Below are positions 34,814 through 44,460 of a stretch of 64,000 nucleotides of DNA, piece after piece. Location: contig CANJKZ010000825.1 in NCBI GenBank assembly GCA_947471745.1, positions 372,001 to 436,000 on the forward strand. Direction: 5' to 3'. This DNA is from Closterium sp. Naga37s-1. Taxonomy: Eukaryota; Streptophyta; Zygnematophyceae; Desmidiales; Closteriaceae. The first letter of the stretch is position 1; each line of letters starts with the position of its first letter. Under the pieces are notes generated by a model. That model was not told the origin of the DNA and searched no databases. It saw nothing but the letters and a program-made list of their open reading frames with translations. Both the position numbers and the translations under genes were made by a program.

Positions 34814-37800
34814 ATGGCTACCCCTAGTGTTCTCGCCTTTGACGCTGAGGGTAGGGCCATTGACTTTGAGGTCTGGGTAGATGACCTGCAGCTGTTCTTA
34901 CAGTGCGATAGGGCAGACGGCCTCTCTCTCTTTGACCTCACCTCTGGCACCTCCACTGCCCCTGCTGCTGATGCTGACGCCACTGTTCGCTCCCAGTGGG
35001 CCACGCGCGACGCTGCTGCACGTCTTGCTGTGCGTCGCCACCTCCCTACCTCCAAGCGTGCGCACTTTAGCCAGTACAAGAGTGCTCAGACCTTGTACGA
35101 CGCTGTAGTTGCGCGCTACTCCTCCCCTGCCACTGCTGCACTGAGCCGTCTCATGCTACCGTACCTCTTTCCTGATCTTACTGCCTTTCCCACAGTCACT
35201 GACCTCATTACGCACCTCCGCACTAGTGACACTCGCTACCGCGCTGCACTCCCTCCTGACTTCTGCGCCAGGAACCCCCCCCCCATGTACATCACTCTTT
35301 ACTACATAGTCACTCGCCTTCCTGACTCCCTTCGCGTAGTCAGGGACCACTTTCTCTCTGTCTGTCCCACCACTCTCACTGTTGACCTCCTCGAGAAGTC
35401 CCTCCTAGCGGCCGAGAAGAGCATAGTCGCTGTAGGGGCCTCTCGTGGTGACCCGCGCACCCCCATCTTTGAGGGGTGTTCCCCCTCCCCCCTTCTGCCC
35501 TCTGTTGCCTCTGCTGCTGCGGCCGACCTCCTTGTTCTTGAGTCGGTCGGTGCGGCGTCTGCCCCTAGCGGGAGACGCCGCTCTGGCAAGGGCAAGGGGG
35601 GCAAGGGCGCTGGAGGAGCGAGCGGGGGCGGTGGAGGTGGAGGTGGCGGCAGTTGGGGGAGTGGGGGTGGCGGTGGGAGTGGAGGTGGGGGTGGAGGGGT
35701 CGGTGGCGGCAGTGGAGGTGGAGGTAGCGGCGGCGGTGGCAGTGGGAGCGGAGGTGGTGGAGGTGGCGGAGGTGGAGGCGGCGGCGGAGGCGGAGGCGGC
35801 GGCAGCAGCGGAGGCGGCGGAGGCGTCGGAGGCGGCGGGGGTGGCGGTGGTGCTGGTCGCGGGCCTTCGCAGAGGAGTGGCTCCGGTGGTGGCTCGCGCC
35901 AGCAGCAGCAGCGTGGTCGTGACACCCTGTCCCCTCAGCAGCTTCGTGAGTGGTACACTGCGCGTCAGCGGGGTGGGGGTTTTGGTCCGTGCTCCTACGT
36001 TTTGCGCACTGGCGACCGTGCGGGTGAGCAGTGTGGGGGTCCCCACCCCACCCAGCGCTGCTTTGGCCGCCTGACGGACGCGTGGCGTCACCAGTTCCCG
36101 GAGGCCTCCGAGATCCCTCGCTGGGGCGAGCTGTCTAGGGCGGGTGTTGCCATCTATGATCTTGACTTTGATGCTATTCTCTCTGCCATGTATGCTGTGT
36201 CTATTAGTGATGAGGGTGACTGTTACCGGTGTTTCCCGCCCGATCCGGGCATTGAGACTGCTGCTCTAGGTCCTGGTGAGGCTGCTGCCCTAGGTGCTTG
36301 CGACGCTGCTGCTCTAGGTGCTCGTGTGTCTGCGTCCTCAGGTACTGGTGAGTCTGCGCTCTCAGGTACTGCGTCGGCTTCGGCCTCCCTCACCTTCACC
36401 CTTGACTCTGGGGCGTCTCGCTCCTTCTTTCGGGACCGCACCACACTCACACCGCTGAGTCGACCGGTTGCAGTGTCTCTGGCTGACCCCTCTGGGGGTC
36501 CTGTCCTGTCTCGCTTCTCCACAGTCCTCCCGTGTCCGGCGGCTCCCTCTGGCACCCTGTCTGGTCTCTACCTCCCCTCGTTCTCTACGAACCTGGTGAG
36601 TGGTGCTGACCTACAGGATGCGGGGGTCCACCAGTTCACTCCTGCACGTCAGAGAGTGACCCACTGTACAGAGGCTGGCACAGGCCGTCACCTGGCTACG
36701 TTCACCCGTCAGCCGGGGTCGAGCCTGTACACTCTGACCACTGCGTCTCCTCCAGTTGCTGAGTCTGGTAGGGTAGTTACGTCGGGTCAGGTGTTTGCTG
36801 CGGCGTCCAGGTCTGGTCCTGAGTCTGCCCCCTGTTCGTGTCGTCTCCTGTCTCACGAGACTCTACTCTGGCACCACCGCCTTGGCCACCCCTCTCTGCT
36901 TCGGCTCAGAGGTATGGCCTCCCGTCTTCTTGTGTCCGGTCTCCCCCGGTCCCTCCCTCCCCTTCCTCAGGGCCCTGGCCCTGCCTGTGTCCCCTGTGTC
37001 GAGGGGCGCCTGCGTGCTGCCCCTCACTCCTCCCAGTTTCCTCCGACAGAGGCCCCGTTGCAGACACTTCACATGGACGTGTGGGGCCCAGCCCGCGTCC
37101 GTGGACAGGGTCACGAGCGCTACTTCCTGCTCGTTGTTGACGACTACTCGCGTTACACCACAGTCTTCCCCTTGCGCAGCAAGGGTGATGTCACTGAGGT
37201 GCTGATCGACTGGATCCGCGCAGCTCGTCTCCAGCTCAGGCAGAGCTTCGGCTCGGACTTTCCTGTTCTGCGTCTGCACTCGGACAGAGGCGGAGAGTTC
37301 TCCTCTGGCCTTCTGCGTGCCTACTGTCGTGCACGGGGCATCCGTCAGACCTTCACGCTTCCGGACTCACCGCAGCAAAATGGGATTGCTGAGCGCCGCA
37401 TTGGCATGGTCATGGACGTCGCTCGTACGTCTATGATGCATGCGGCTGCCCCCCATTTTCTGTGGCCGTTTGCGGTTCGGTACGCGGCGCATCAGATCAA
37501 CCTCCACCCCAGGGTCTCCAGGCCGGAGACCTCCCCAGCCCTGCTGTGGACGGGGAAGGTTGGCGATGCGTCGGCGTTCCGGGTCTGGGGATCTCGGGCG
37601 TTTGTCCGCGACCTGTCTGCGGACAAACTATCCCCTCGTGCTGCTCCTTGCGTCTTCCTGGGGTTCCCCCCTGACGCACCTGGGTGGCAGTTTTACCACC
37701 CCACCTCTCGCCGTGTTCTGTCCTCCCAGGACGTCACGTTTGACGAGTCGGTCCCCTACTACCGCCTCTTCCCCTACCGCACTCCGTCCCTCCCCCCACC

Positions 37801-40744
37801 CCCACTCTTCCTGGTACCAGGTCCCCCCCAGGTAGACCCCCTCCCCCCTCAGGGTCCAGCCCCTTCAGGTGTGTCCCAGGTAGACGCGGTCGAGCCTGTC
37901 GAGGTCACTGGTGACTCTGGTGCTGCTGAGGGTGCTGAGGCTGGGGGTGCTGTACCTGGGGGTGCGGAGCCTAGGGGTGCTGGGCCTGGGGGTGCTACGT
38001 CTGGGGGTGCTGAGCCTGGGGGTGCTGAGCCTGGGGGTGCTGAGCCTGGGGGTGCTGAGCCTGGGGGTGCTGAGCCCAGGGGTGCTACGTCTGGGGGTGC
38101 TGAGCCTAGGGGTGCTACGCCTTGGGGTGCTGAGCCTGGAGGTGCTTCGCCTGGAGGTTCTCCGAGTGCTTCGTCTCGCCGGGAGCCACTTTCTCCACAG
38201 GAGCTGCGTGAGTGGTTTGCCCGGCGCTGGAGGCGTGCTGCTGGTGCTGGAGGTCCTTCGGCTGCTGAGGGTGCTGCGGTCGCGGGTCCCAGAGGTGCTC
38301 GTCCTGGGTGCACTGGAGCTGGTGCTGCTGAGGGTGCTGGCGCTGAGACTACTGCTGGCAGTCCTACTGGGGGTGCTCCTGGTGCTGCTGGAGGTTCTGG
38401 AGCTACTGGTGGTGCTACTGGAGCGGGTGCTCCTGCTGAGGGTTCTGGTGCTGTCCCGGCTGCTTCTAGCGTCGCCGCGCGGCCTCGACCGTACTTCGTG
38501 CCACTCCTGCAGCAGGTTCTTGGTCTTCCACCCTCTACTGGTCCTCCTCCTCCCTTAGAGTGTCCACAGCCTGTCTCGTCCCAGCTACAGTTGCAGCCTA
38601 CCTCCCCTTTGCCTGCTCCTTCTCCCTACACTGGTCCTACTGGAGGTCTGGCTGAGCGTCGTGAGCCTGCGTCTCGCCCTGCGTCGCCTGTCCGTGCTGC
38701 TCGCACTAGTGGTCGCGGTTCGCGTCAGCGTCCTCCTCCTGTCCCCGGCACGCACCGGATGTCTCTGCGTCCGTCCACTGCTCCTCTGCGTGCCCCTTTG
38801 CCTCCTCCTCCTGAGTCCTCTCTTCCTGCTCTTGCCGACCCGGAGTCGGACTCTCTTCGTGCTGCCAGTCCTACTGTCACGCGTCTCCTTGCTACTGTTG
38901 TCACTGACCCTTCTTTCGAGTCTACTGCTGCGTCTGCTCTCGTTACTGAGCTCGTCGACTTTGCTGCTCGCTGTCGCTTAGACTACGCTGCTAGTCTTGT
39001 CGCTGAGTCTGAGTCTGTCTGTCCTCCGTCCGTCGGGGGTGAGTGTGCCCTTGGCACGGACGTCCTTGAGGACAGGCAGGAGGAGTTCCAGTGTCTGGCA
39101 GCTGCCTCACCTCATCTTGTGTCCGTACTGCTTACCCCTGAGGGAGACCCGGATGCACTTGACATCCCGACTCCGCGCTCTTACGCGGAGGCGATAGAGG
39201 GTCCCTACTCCTCTCAGTGGCAGGCAGCTATGGATGCAGAGATGGCTTCCTGGAAGTCCACAGGCACCTACGTTGACGCTGTCCCCCCTCCTGGGGCGAA
39301 CATCGTCAGTGGCATGTGGATCTTCAGGGTGAAGCGGCCGCCGGGTTCTCCGCCTGTCTTCAAGGCGCGTTACGTGGCTCGTGGCTTCAGTCAGCGGCAG
39401 GGAGTTGACTACTTTCAGACCTTCTCCCCCACCCCGAAGATGACCACTCTTCGGGTACTGCTGCACGTTGCTGCTCACCGTGACTACGAGCTGCACTCTC
39501 TTGACTTCAGCACAGCTTTCTTGCAGGGCAGCCTGCACGAGGAGATCTGGCTGCGTCGCCCACCTGGCTTCACTGGGTCTTTCCCTTCTGGTACCCAGTG
39601 GAGTCTCCGGCGTCCAGTCTACGGTCTCCGCCAGGCGCCACGTGAGTGGCACGACACACTGAGGACTACACTTGCGGCTCTTGGGTTTGCTCCTTCTACT
39701 GCCGACCCGTCGCTGTTTCTACGCACCGACACCTCTCTGCCGCCGTTCTACATCCTCGTGTACGTCGACGACTTGGTCTTTGCCACAGCTGACACTGCTG
39801 GACTCGCCTACGTGAAGTCCGAGCTGCAGAAGAGACACACGTGCACAGACCTGGGTGAACTGCGCAGCTACCTTGGCTTGCAGATCACCCGGGACAGAGC
39901 ACGCCGCACCATTACCCTGACTCAGTCACACATGGTGCAGCAGGTCCTTCAGCGCTTCGGCTTCACGTACTCCTCGCCTCAGGCCACTCCTCTGTCTACT
40001 CGCCACTCGCTCTCAGCTCTGCCTTCGGATGAGTCCGTAGAGTCGAGTGGCCCGTACCCAGAGCTTGTTGGCTGCCTCATGTACCTGATGACCTGCACGC
40101 GACCTGACCTTGCATACCCTCTTAGCATTCTCGCACGCTATGTTGCTCCTGGGAGACACAGACCAGAGCACATGGCTGCAGCGAAGAGGGTGTTGCGCTA
40201 CTTGTGCAGTACGTCGGGCATGGGGCTAGTGCTTGGAGGGCGGAGTCCAGTGGTCCTCACTGGACACGCGGACGCTTCTTGGGCTGACGACCAGGCTACG
40301 CAGCGGTCGTCACAGGGTTACACCTTCAGCCTTGGTTCCGGCTCTGTTTCGTGGCGGGCTACTCGCTCGTCTTCTGTTCTTGGCTCGAGTTGTGAGGCTG
40401 AGATCTACGCCGGGGCCATGGCTGCACAGGAGCTTCGCTGGCTCACCTACCTGCTGACCGACCTTGGAGAGCAGCCTCGTTCTCCTCCAGTCCTGTACGT
40501 AGACAACAAGGCCATGCTGGCCTTGTGTCGAGAGCAGCGACTGGAGCACAGAACAAAGCACATTGCTCTCCGCTACTTCCTTGCTCGTGAGCTACAGCAA
40601 CGTGGTCAGTTGCGGCTTGCGTACGTGGCCTCTGAGGCCAACACTGCTGATGTCTTCACCAAGGCACTTCCGCCTTGTGATCATCAGCGCTTCTGCACTC
40701 AGCTGGGTCTTGTGCCCGTCTTGCCTCACTTGCTCTCCTCTTGA
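34814..40744 (+). CDS. Gag-Pol polyprotein of copia element C5 (intact)
   Basis: 1976 residues in one frame, as usual for plant copia elements. N-terminal copia Gag (about 1-240) is followed by a Gly-rich tract (about 258-355) and an unusual Cys/His motif, C393-X13-C-X3-H-X4-C. Protease: D531-SGAS. Integrase: HHCC zinc region (H688, H692, C725, C728) and catalytic D755, D824, E860 with exactly 35 residues between the last two. A Pro/Ala/Gly-rich linker of GAEPGGAE-like repeats follows (about 1030-1230). Reverse transcriptase: D1564 and Y1650-VDD. RNase H: D1820, E1863 and D1897. Gag packages the RNA, and Pol cleaves, copies and integrates it. All catalytic residues that I can place are present. 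No gag-pol frameshift is needed. Product ratios would have to be set by another route, for example splicing or protease action. Confidence 0.96.
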   Translation: MATPSVLAFDAEGRAIDFEVWVDDLQLFLQCDRADGLSLFDLTSGTSTAPAADADATVRSQWATRDAAARLAVRRHLPTSKRAHFSQYKSAQTLYDAVVARYSSPATAALSRLMLPYLFPDLTAFPTVTDLITHLRTSDTRYRAALPPDFCARNPPPMYITLYYIVTRLPDSLRVVRDHFLSVCPTTLTVDLLEKSLLAAEKSIVAVGASRGDPRTPIFEGCSPSPLLPSVASAAAADLLVLESVGAASAPSGRRRSGKGKGGKGAGGASGGGGGGGGGSWGSGGGGGSGGGGGGVGGGSGGGGSGGGGSGSGGGGGGGGGGGGGGGGGGSSGGGGGVGGGGGGGGAGRGPSQRSGSGGGSRQQQQRGRDTLSPQQLREWYTARQRGGGFGPCSYVLRTGDRAGEQCGGPHPTQRCFGRLTDAWRHQFPEASEIPRWGELSRAGVAIYDLDFDAILSAMYAVSISDEGDCYRCFPPDPGIETAALGPGEAAALGACDAAALGARVSASSGTGESALSGTASASASLTFTLDSGASRSFFRDRTTLTPLSRPVAVSLADPSGGPVLSRFSTVLPCPAAPSGTLSGLYLPSFSTNLVSGADLQDAGVHQFTPARQRVTHCTEAGTGRHLATFTRQPGSSLYTLTTASPPVAESGRVVTSGQVFAAASRSGPESAPCSCRLLSHETLLWHHRLGHPSLLRLRGMASRLLVSGLPRSLPPLPQGPGPACVPCVEGRLRAAPHSSQFPPTEAPLQTLHMDVWGPARVRGQGHERYFLLVVDDYSRYTTVFPLRSKGDVTEVLIDWIRAARLQLRQSFGSDFPVLRLHSDRGGEFSSGLLRAYCRARGIRQTFTLPDSPQQNGIAERRIGMVMDVARTSMMHAAAPHFLWPFAVRYAAHQINLHPRVSRPETSPALLWTGKVGDASAFRVWGSRAFVRDLSADKLSPRAAPCVFLGFPPDAPGWQFYHPTSRRVLSSQDVTFDESVPYYRLFPYRTPSLPPPPLFLVPGPPQVDPLPPQGPAPSGVSQVDAVEPVEVTGDSGAAEGAEAGGAVPGGAEPRGAGPGGATSGGAEPGGAEPGGAEPGGAEPGGAEPRGATSGGAEPRGATPWGAEPGGASPGGSPSASSRREPLSPQELREWFARRWRRAAGAGGPSAAEGAAVAGPRGARPGCTGAGAAEGAGAETTAGSPTGGAPGAAGGSGATGGATGAGAPAEGSGAVPAASSVAARPRPYFVPLLQQVLGLPPSTGPPPPLECPQPVSSQLQLQPTSPLPAPSPYTGPTGGLAERREPASRPASPVRAARTSGRGSRQRPPPVPGTHRMSLRPSTAPLRAPLPPPPESSLPALADPESDSLRAASPTVTRLLATVVTDPSFESTAASALVTELVDFAARCRLDYAASLVAESESVCPPSVGGECALGTDVLEDRQEEFQCLAAASPHLVSVLLTPEGDPDALDIPTPRSYAEAIEGPYSSQWQAAMDAEMASWKSTGTYVDAVPPPGANIVSGMWIFRVKRPPGSPPVFKARYVARGFSQRQGVDYFQTFSPTPKMTTLRVLLHVAAHRDYELHSLDFSTAFLQGSLHEEIWLRRPPGFTGSFPSGTQWSLRRPVYGLRQAPREWHDTLRTTLAALGFAPSTADPSLFLRTDTSLPPFYILVYVDDLVFATADTAGLAYVKSELQKRHTCTDLGELRSYLGLQITRDRARRTITLTQSHMVQQVLQRFGFTYSSPQATPLSTRHSLSALPSDESVESSGPYPELVGCLMYLMTCTRPDLAYPLSILARYVAPGRHRPEHMAAAKRVLRYLCSTSGMGLVLGGRSPVVLTGHADASWADDQATQRSSQGYTFSLGSGSVSWRATRSSSVLGSSCEAEIYAGAMAAQELRWLTYLLTDLGEQPRSPPVLYVDNKAMLALCREQRLEHRTKHIALRYFLARELQQRGQLRLAYVASEANTADVFTKALPPCDHQRFCTQLGLVPVLPHLLSS

Positions 40745-41091
40745 CCTTGCCTGTACTCTCATATATATATATACCTGCTCTTGCTTGTCTAGCTTTATAT
40801 ATATATGTGTGTACTCTTGCATGTGAACTGGCCGTGTGGCCTTGACCCTGTGCTCGGACTGTGTGGTGACTTTGTGATCCACCCTGAGCTTGCTTTGCTT
40901 TACTTTGCTTGACTGGTCTTGTGACCCCTTGTTCTCCCCCACTTTGCCTATGGGGGTGTGTCAGAACATTATAGCTTATGCTGTTGTGTAGGCTATAGTG
41001 GGGTATCCCATAGGGGGTACAACCAATTAGGGTTTCATATTTGTACTCACTTCATTTCATAGTTCACCCATTCTTGTTCAAACCTTTCTCA
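40745..41091 (+). repeat. 3' untranslated part, purine tract and 3' LTR of C5
   Basis: After the stop come TA-rich runs (TATATATATATA) and a segment conserved with C1 and C4 (GTGTGGTGACTTTGTGATCC). Then comes the hairpin/purine tract CCCCCACTTTGCCTATGGGG plus GTG (40936-40958), and the LTR 40959-41091. The outer flank is CTTCT. Confidence 0.93.
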
Positions 41092-41096
41092 CTTCT

Positions 41097-41353
41097 CAAC
41101 CCAAAAAAAAACGAGGCAGGCAATACTCTGGTGTCTGCTGCTTGCTCCCTGTCCACTACAACCCCCACGAATGTTGAAATTGCAGCATTGCACAGTTTAG
41201 AGTGATAAAACATATACATGAAAGTTATAATTTTAGTAACAAAATAGAAAGCATAAGCAGGGAAGCCAAGGCGCCCTAAATACGCTACTTGTTGAATCAG
41301 TCAAGAAGAAGCTAGGTCGCCAACTACAGCAAGGGTTGTTGGTCGCGTGGTGC
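41097..41353 (-). other. Presumed 3' untranslated region of the pectate lyase gene
   Basis: About 260 bases of lower-GC DNA between the C5 target site and the pectate lyase stop codon. On the minus strand it is AT-rich after the stop, as expected for a 3' UTR and polyadenylation region. No gene recognised. C5 inserted just downstream of this gene. Confidence 0.5.
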
Positions 41354-44300
41354 TCAGAACCCAATTGGCCCAGCACGATTTGTTGCACGAGGAACCTCTA
41401 TAGCCTTGAGAGCCTGGTATGAATACGGTGGCCTGTAGCCAGAGCTTCCAGATTCTGTGAAGAATGCCCCACCCGCGAAGTAATCTCCCACGGACTGCCA
41501 GTCCCACCCACTCCACATGCTCTTGCTTGCTGCTATGTCGTGCTTGGTCACCTGCAGTGCCGGATTTGCAGAGCACGAAAACAAACGGGAGGTTAGGTGA
41601 CGGCAAAATGGATTTAGGGAGGTGAATGATCAAGGGAGGAAGGGAGAGGATGAGGGAGAAATGGAAGGGGGAGAGCGGAGCAAAATATCGTCCAGCATTC
41701 AACATGCTAGCACTAACCTCAGTTTTGCCGCCAGTGGCTACAAAGTAGTTCCCTTCACTGAGAAAGGTTGGGTCAGCGCTGCCACCAATGGCATAGATTC
41801 CCCAACCGTTGGGATAGTAGTTGTTCACCACGTGGAACGTGCCGAACCTGCCCCGTGGCATGCGCTCGTCCAGGTTCGGGCCGAACTTGTTCAGCATCAC
41901 GGTAACGCGCATATTCCTGTCCATGGTGTTAGCATCGTTGTGCCCCATCAAAATCACCTGAGGGACCAAGTGTTTCGGAGCGGAGGGAAGATGGAAGGCC
42001 ATGGAGAAAAGGGGTATGATATAATTCCCAAGCGAGCGTTGTAGCACTAGCCAGAGTATATAACAAGAACCAGGGACGGGTAATGGAAAGGTAGAAAAAT
42101 GGATGTGGGAACGGGGGAAGGGTGAGACAAAAGGGAGCGAGGGGTAGAAAAGGGGGAAGGAGGGGAGGGAAAGGAGATCACCAGAGAAGGATTTTTCACT
42201 GCATTTGTTCACCGCATCCGGTCCCTCGGCACCCACATCCTTTCTGTTTCTTCAATTAGTCACCGAGTGAAATTGACGTACCTTATCCTGGTTGGTGAAG
42301 TAGGAGTTTGAGACAGTAACGGCGGTGCTGCCCTCGATAATGTCAATATGGGTGTCATCAGCGTAATTGAAAGAGCAGTGGTCAATCCACACGTGGTGCG
42401 ACATGTAAATGTACACTCCGTATCCGTTCAGGTAGTCACGACCATCCAAGGTATTGTCGGGTCCAGTTACAATCTTGAGGTTTCCCCTGAGAACAGATCC
42501 ATAAATCAGTAATTGTGAGTCAAAAAGCGCCCACAAGAGAGTATATGCGTGAAACACTCGATGAGCGAAGCACTCGACTCGGATGTGACTTGCTTTCGCT
42601 GGGTAACTTACACCCGGTTTTTGCAGTTGACAAAAGAGACTCCGTGAATGATCACATTCGATGTCTCTTCAACCGCGAAGCACGGGCCGTTGCCCACCAC
42701 GATTTTTCTGCCACGTGCGTCGATTGTCTTATCCTTGTAAATAATCATTTCCGCACTGAGGCCAGTGAACGTGAAATCGTCGTCGAAAACGATCCACAGC
42801 GGTTCCGCCTGCGAGCAACAAAAAATAGTCGGATGTCAGGGACCAGAAGGAAGCCGGATTTACATAACCGAGGAACCGAAATCAACGACTGTCATTCGCT
42901 ACGAACGAGACCTGACCTGGTCTGCCTCGCCAAGTCAAAGCGATGGAAGCACGATGACTCAGGAAACATTGGGTGTAAATACTTAAGCTGATGCGATCTT
43001 ACCCTGGTGATGCCATATCGAAGGGTGCCGGGGCTCGGATTCATGCGGTTATCATCCGCTCTAGTCACATGGTAGATCTGCCCCGCCTTCCCGCCAGTTG
43101 TCCCCGACGCGTACCCTTCCACGCAATCCGCGAGCTTCTTGATGTTACTGTTCCAGTTACCACCCATCCAGCAGTCGTCAATCGGGTTACCATACGGTAA
43201 CCACTGCATGATGCCTCCAGGTAAATCGTTGTGTCCGAGCCAGCCAGGTCCGGTGTTTCGCTTGACTTGCGGGTTTCGCTTCTTAACTCGCTTAATCTGA
43301 GGGTTTTTCTTCGCCATGAGAATTTGGGTCTGCCCGATCTGGTCTTTCGCAACGCGAATATACTTGGCCGACTGCGCGGGGACGCTGTTCGCGCAACCCT
43401 GAAAGGCGGGAGGGAGACAGACGCAAGGCGACAGCGGGCATGAGATATTTTCGAGTGGTTAAAATATGACCGTGCAGAAACAATCGGGGGGGAGGACTGG
43501 GGGAACGGAGACGGGCGCAGTATCCTGGGCGGGAGTTGATACGAGACAGAGCACGGGCAAGAAGGTCGTGGCAGGATTGAGAAGTATTGACTGCACGACC
43601 TTCTTTCCCGCGTACGAAAAAATGACTACGAAGGATGAGCGCGCTGTCAGTGTACCGTCGCGTAGTTTGGATTGAAAGTCTGTCATTGTGTGGCCAAAGA
43701 ACCACGCTGCTGCAATAGAGAGGAGGAGAGTTGCACGTACACTGGCCGTAGCTTTTGCATTATTCATTTGCGCGGTCGCCTGAGCGCCTTTCCCGGCCTT
43801 GAGGTACGACTCTGCGTTCTGAAGCGCCTTGCACGCGAGGGTCAGCTTCGAGCCGCACGACGTTTTTTTCGCCCAGTATTGCGCGATCAGCATGTTGTGC
43901 CACGCGTCGGCGAGCATGCTTAATACGGGGTCCTCCTTTTTAGCCCTGGATGGGTGGAGGAGGGAGGGATAGGAACGGATGGAAAGATGGGAACGGACAA
44001 AGGGGACGGGGTGACAAGGGGGGAGAGGGGGAGAGGGGGGTGGGAGGGTGGGGGGAAAATTATGAGATGAAACATTGCAAAGCCGAGGCGTGTTTCGTAT
44101 AGACTGTTTAGGAAAAAGGGTCGTTCTTGTTACGATGAGTATGTCACCTGACTACTCGCGGCTCGACTTGATAGTACTAACAGCAGGAGATACTCACTTG
44201 AGCTGTCGGCGCAAAAGTAGGCCGAGCGCGGAAGAATTCTTCCCTTCCGTAGCCGCCGCTACCGCGGCCTCAAGCGACGGCATCTCCGCGTTATGCAGCA

Positions 44301-44460
44301 CGCGGCCGTGAAGGGCGCCGCCGGTCGCGCTCTCCCCTTGTTGCTCCACTCCATGCTCCCGAGGCAGCTCGGTGGGTGAATGGCATTCGGCGCGTAAGAG
44401 ATGGTGCGAGAGGGTGAGAGCGAGGAGCAGCAGCAGCAGCGGCTGGATCTGCAGCCTCAT
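41354..44460 (-). CDS. Pectate lyase (PL1), secreted, 7 exons
   Basis: Cleaves de-esterified pectin (polygalacturonate) by beta-elimination, using calcium, in the cell wall. Exons, each with GT-AG ends and matching phases: 44460-44198, 43945-43741, 43398-43003, 42808-42612, 42486-42282, 41957-41718, 41551-41354. They join to 567 residues. The start has a signal peptide ([20 protein letters not shown]). An extension of roughly 190 residues, basic near its end, precedes the lyase domain. Domain marks: [76 protein letters not shown], the conserved basic segment [15 protein letters not shown], and [18 protein letters not shown]. Land-plant enzymes have RMPR followed by C-R-H-G, here G-R-F-G. Introns are ordinary and show no exon copies, unlike the two genes to the right. 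Family assignment is secure. Confidence 0.95.

Larger units (their letters stand above)
33721..41091 (+). mobile_element. Complete, apparently intact Ty1/copia element C5
   Basis: 7371 bp. Both 133-bp LTRs (33721-33853 and 40959-41091) begin TGTC and end CTCA. They are flanked by CTTCT at 33716-33720 and 41092-41096. The two LTRs differ at two positions that I can see (98.5% identical). Primer site, leader, one uninterrupted 1976-codon gag-pol frame and purine tract are all present. It is the best candidate in the window for an active element and a likely source of proteins for defective relatives. Confidence 0.97.

Noticed and set aside
34395-34880. Repeat ORFs in the C5 leader (Glu-Pro-Pro-Ser and Ala-Ala-Gly types)
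   Set aside because: Frames of the GC-rich tandem arrays; not shared with other elements.
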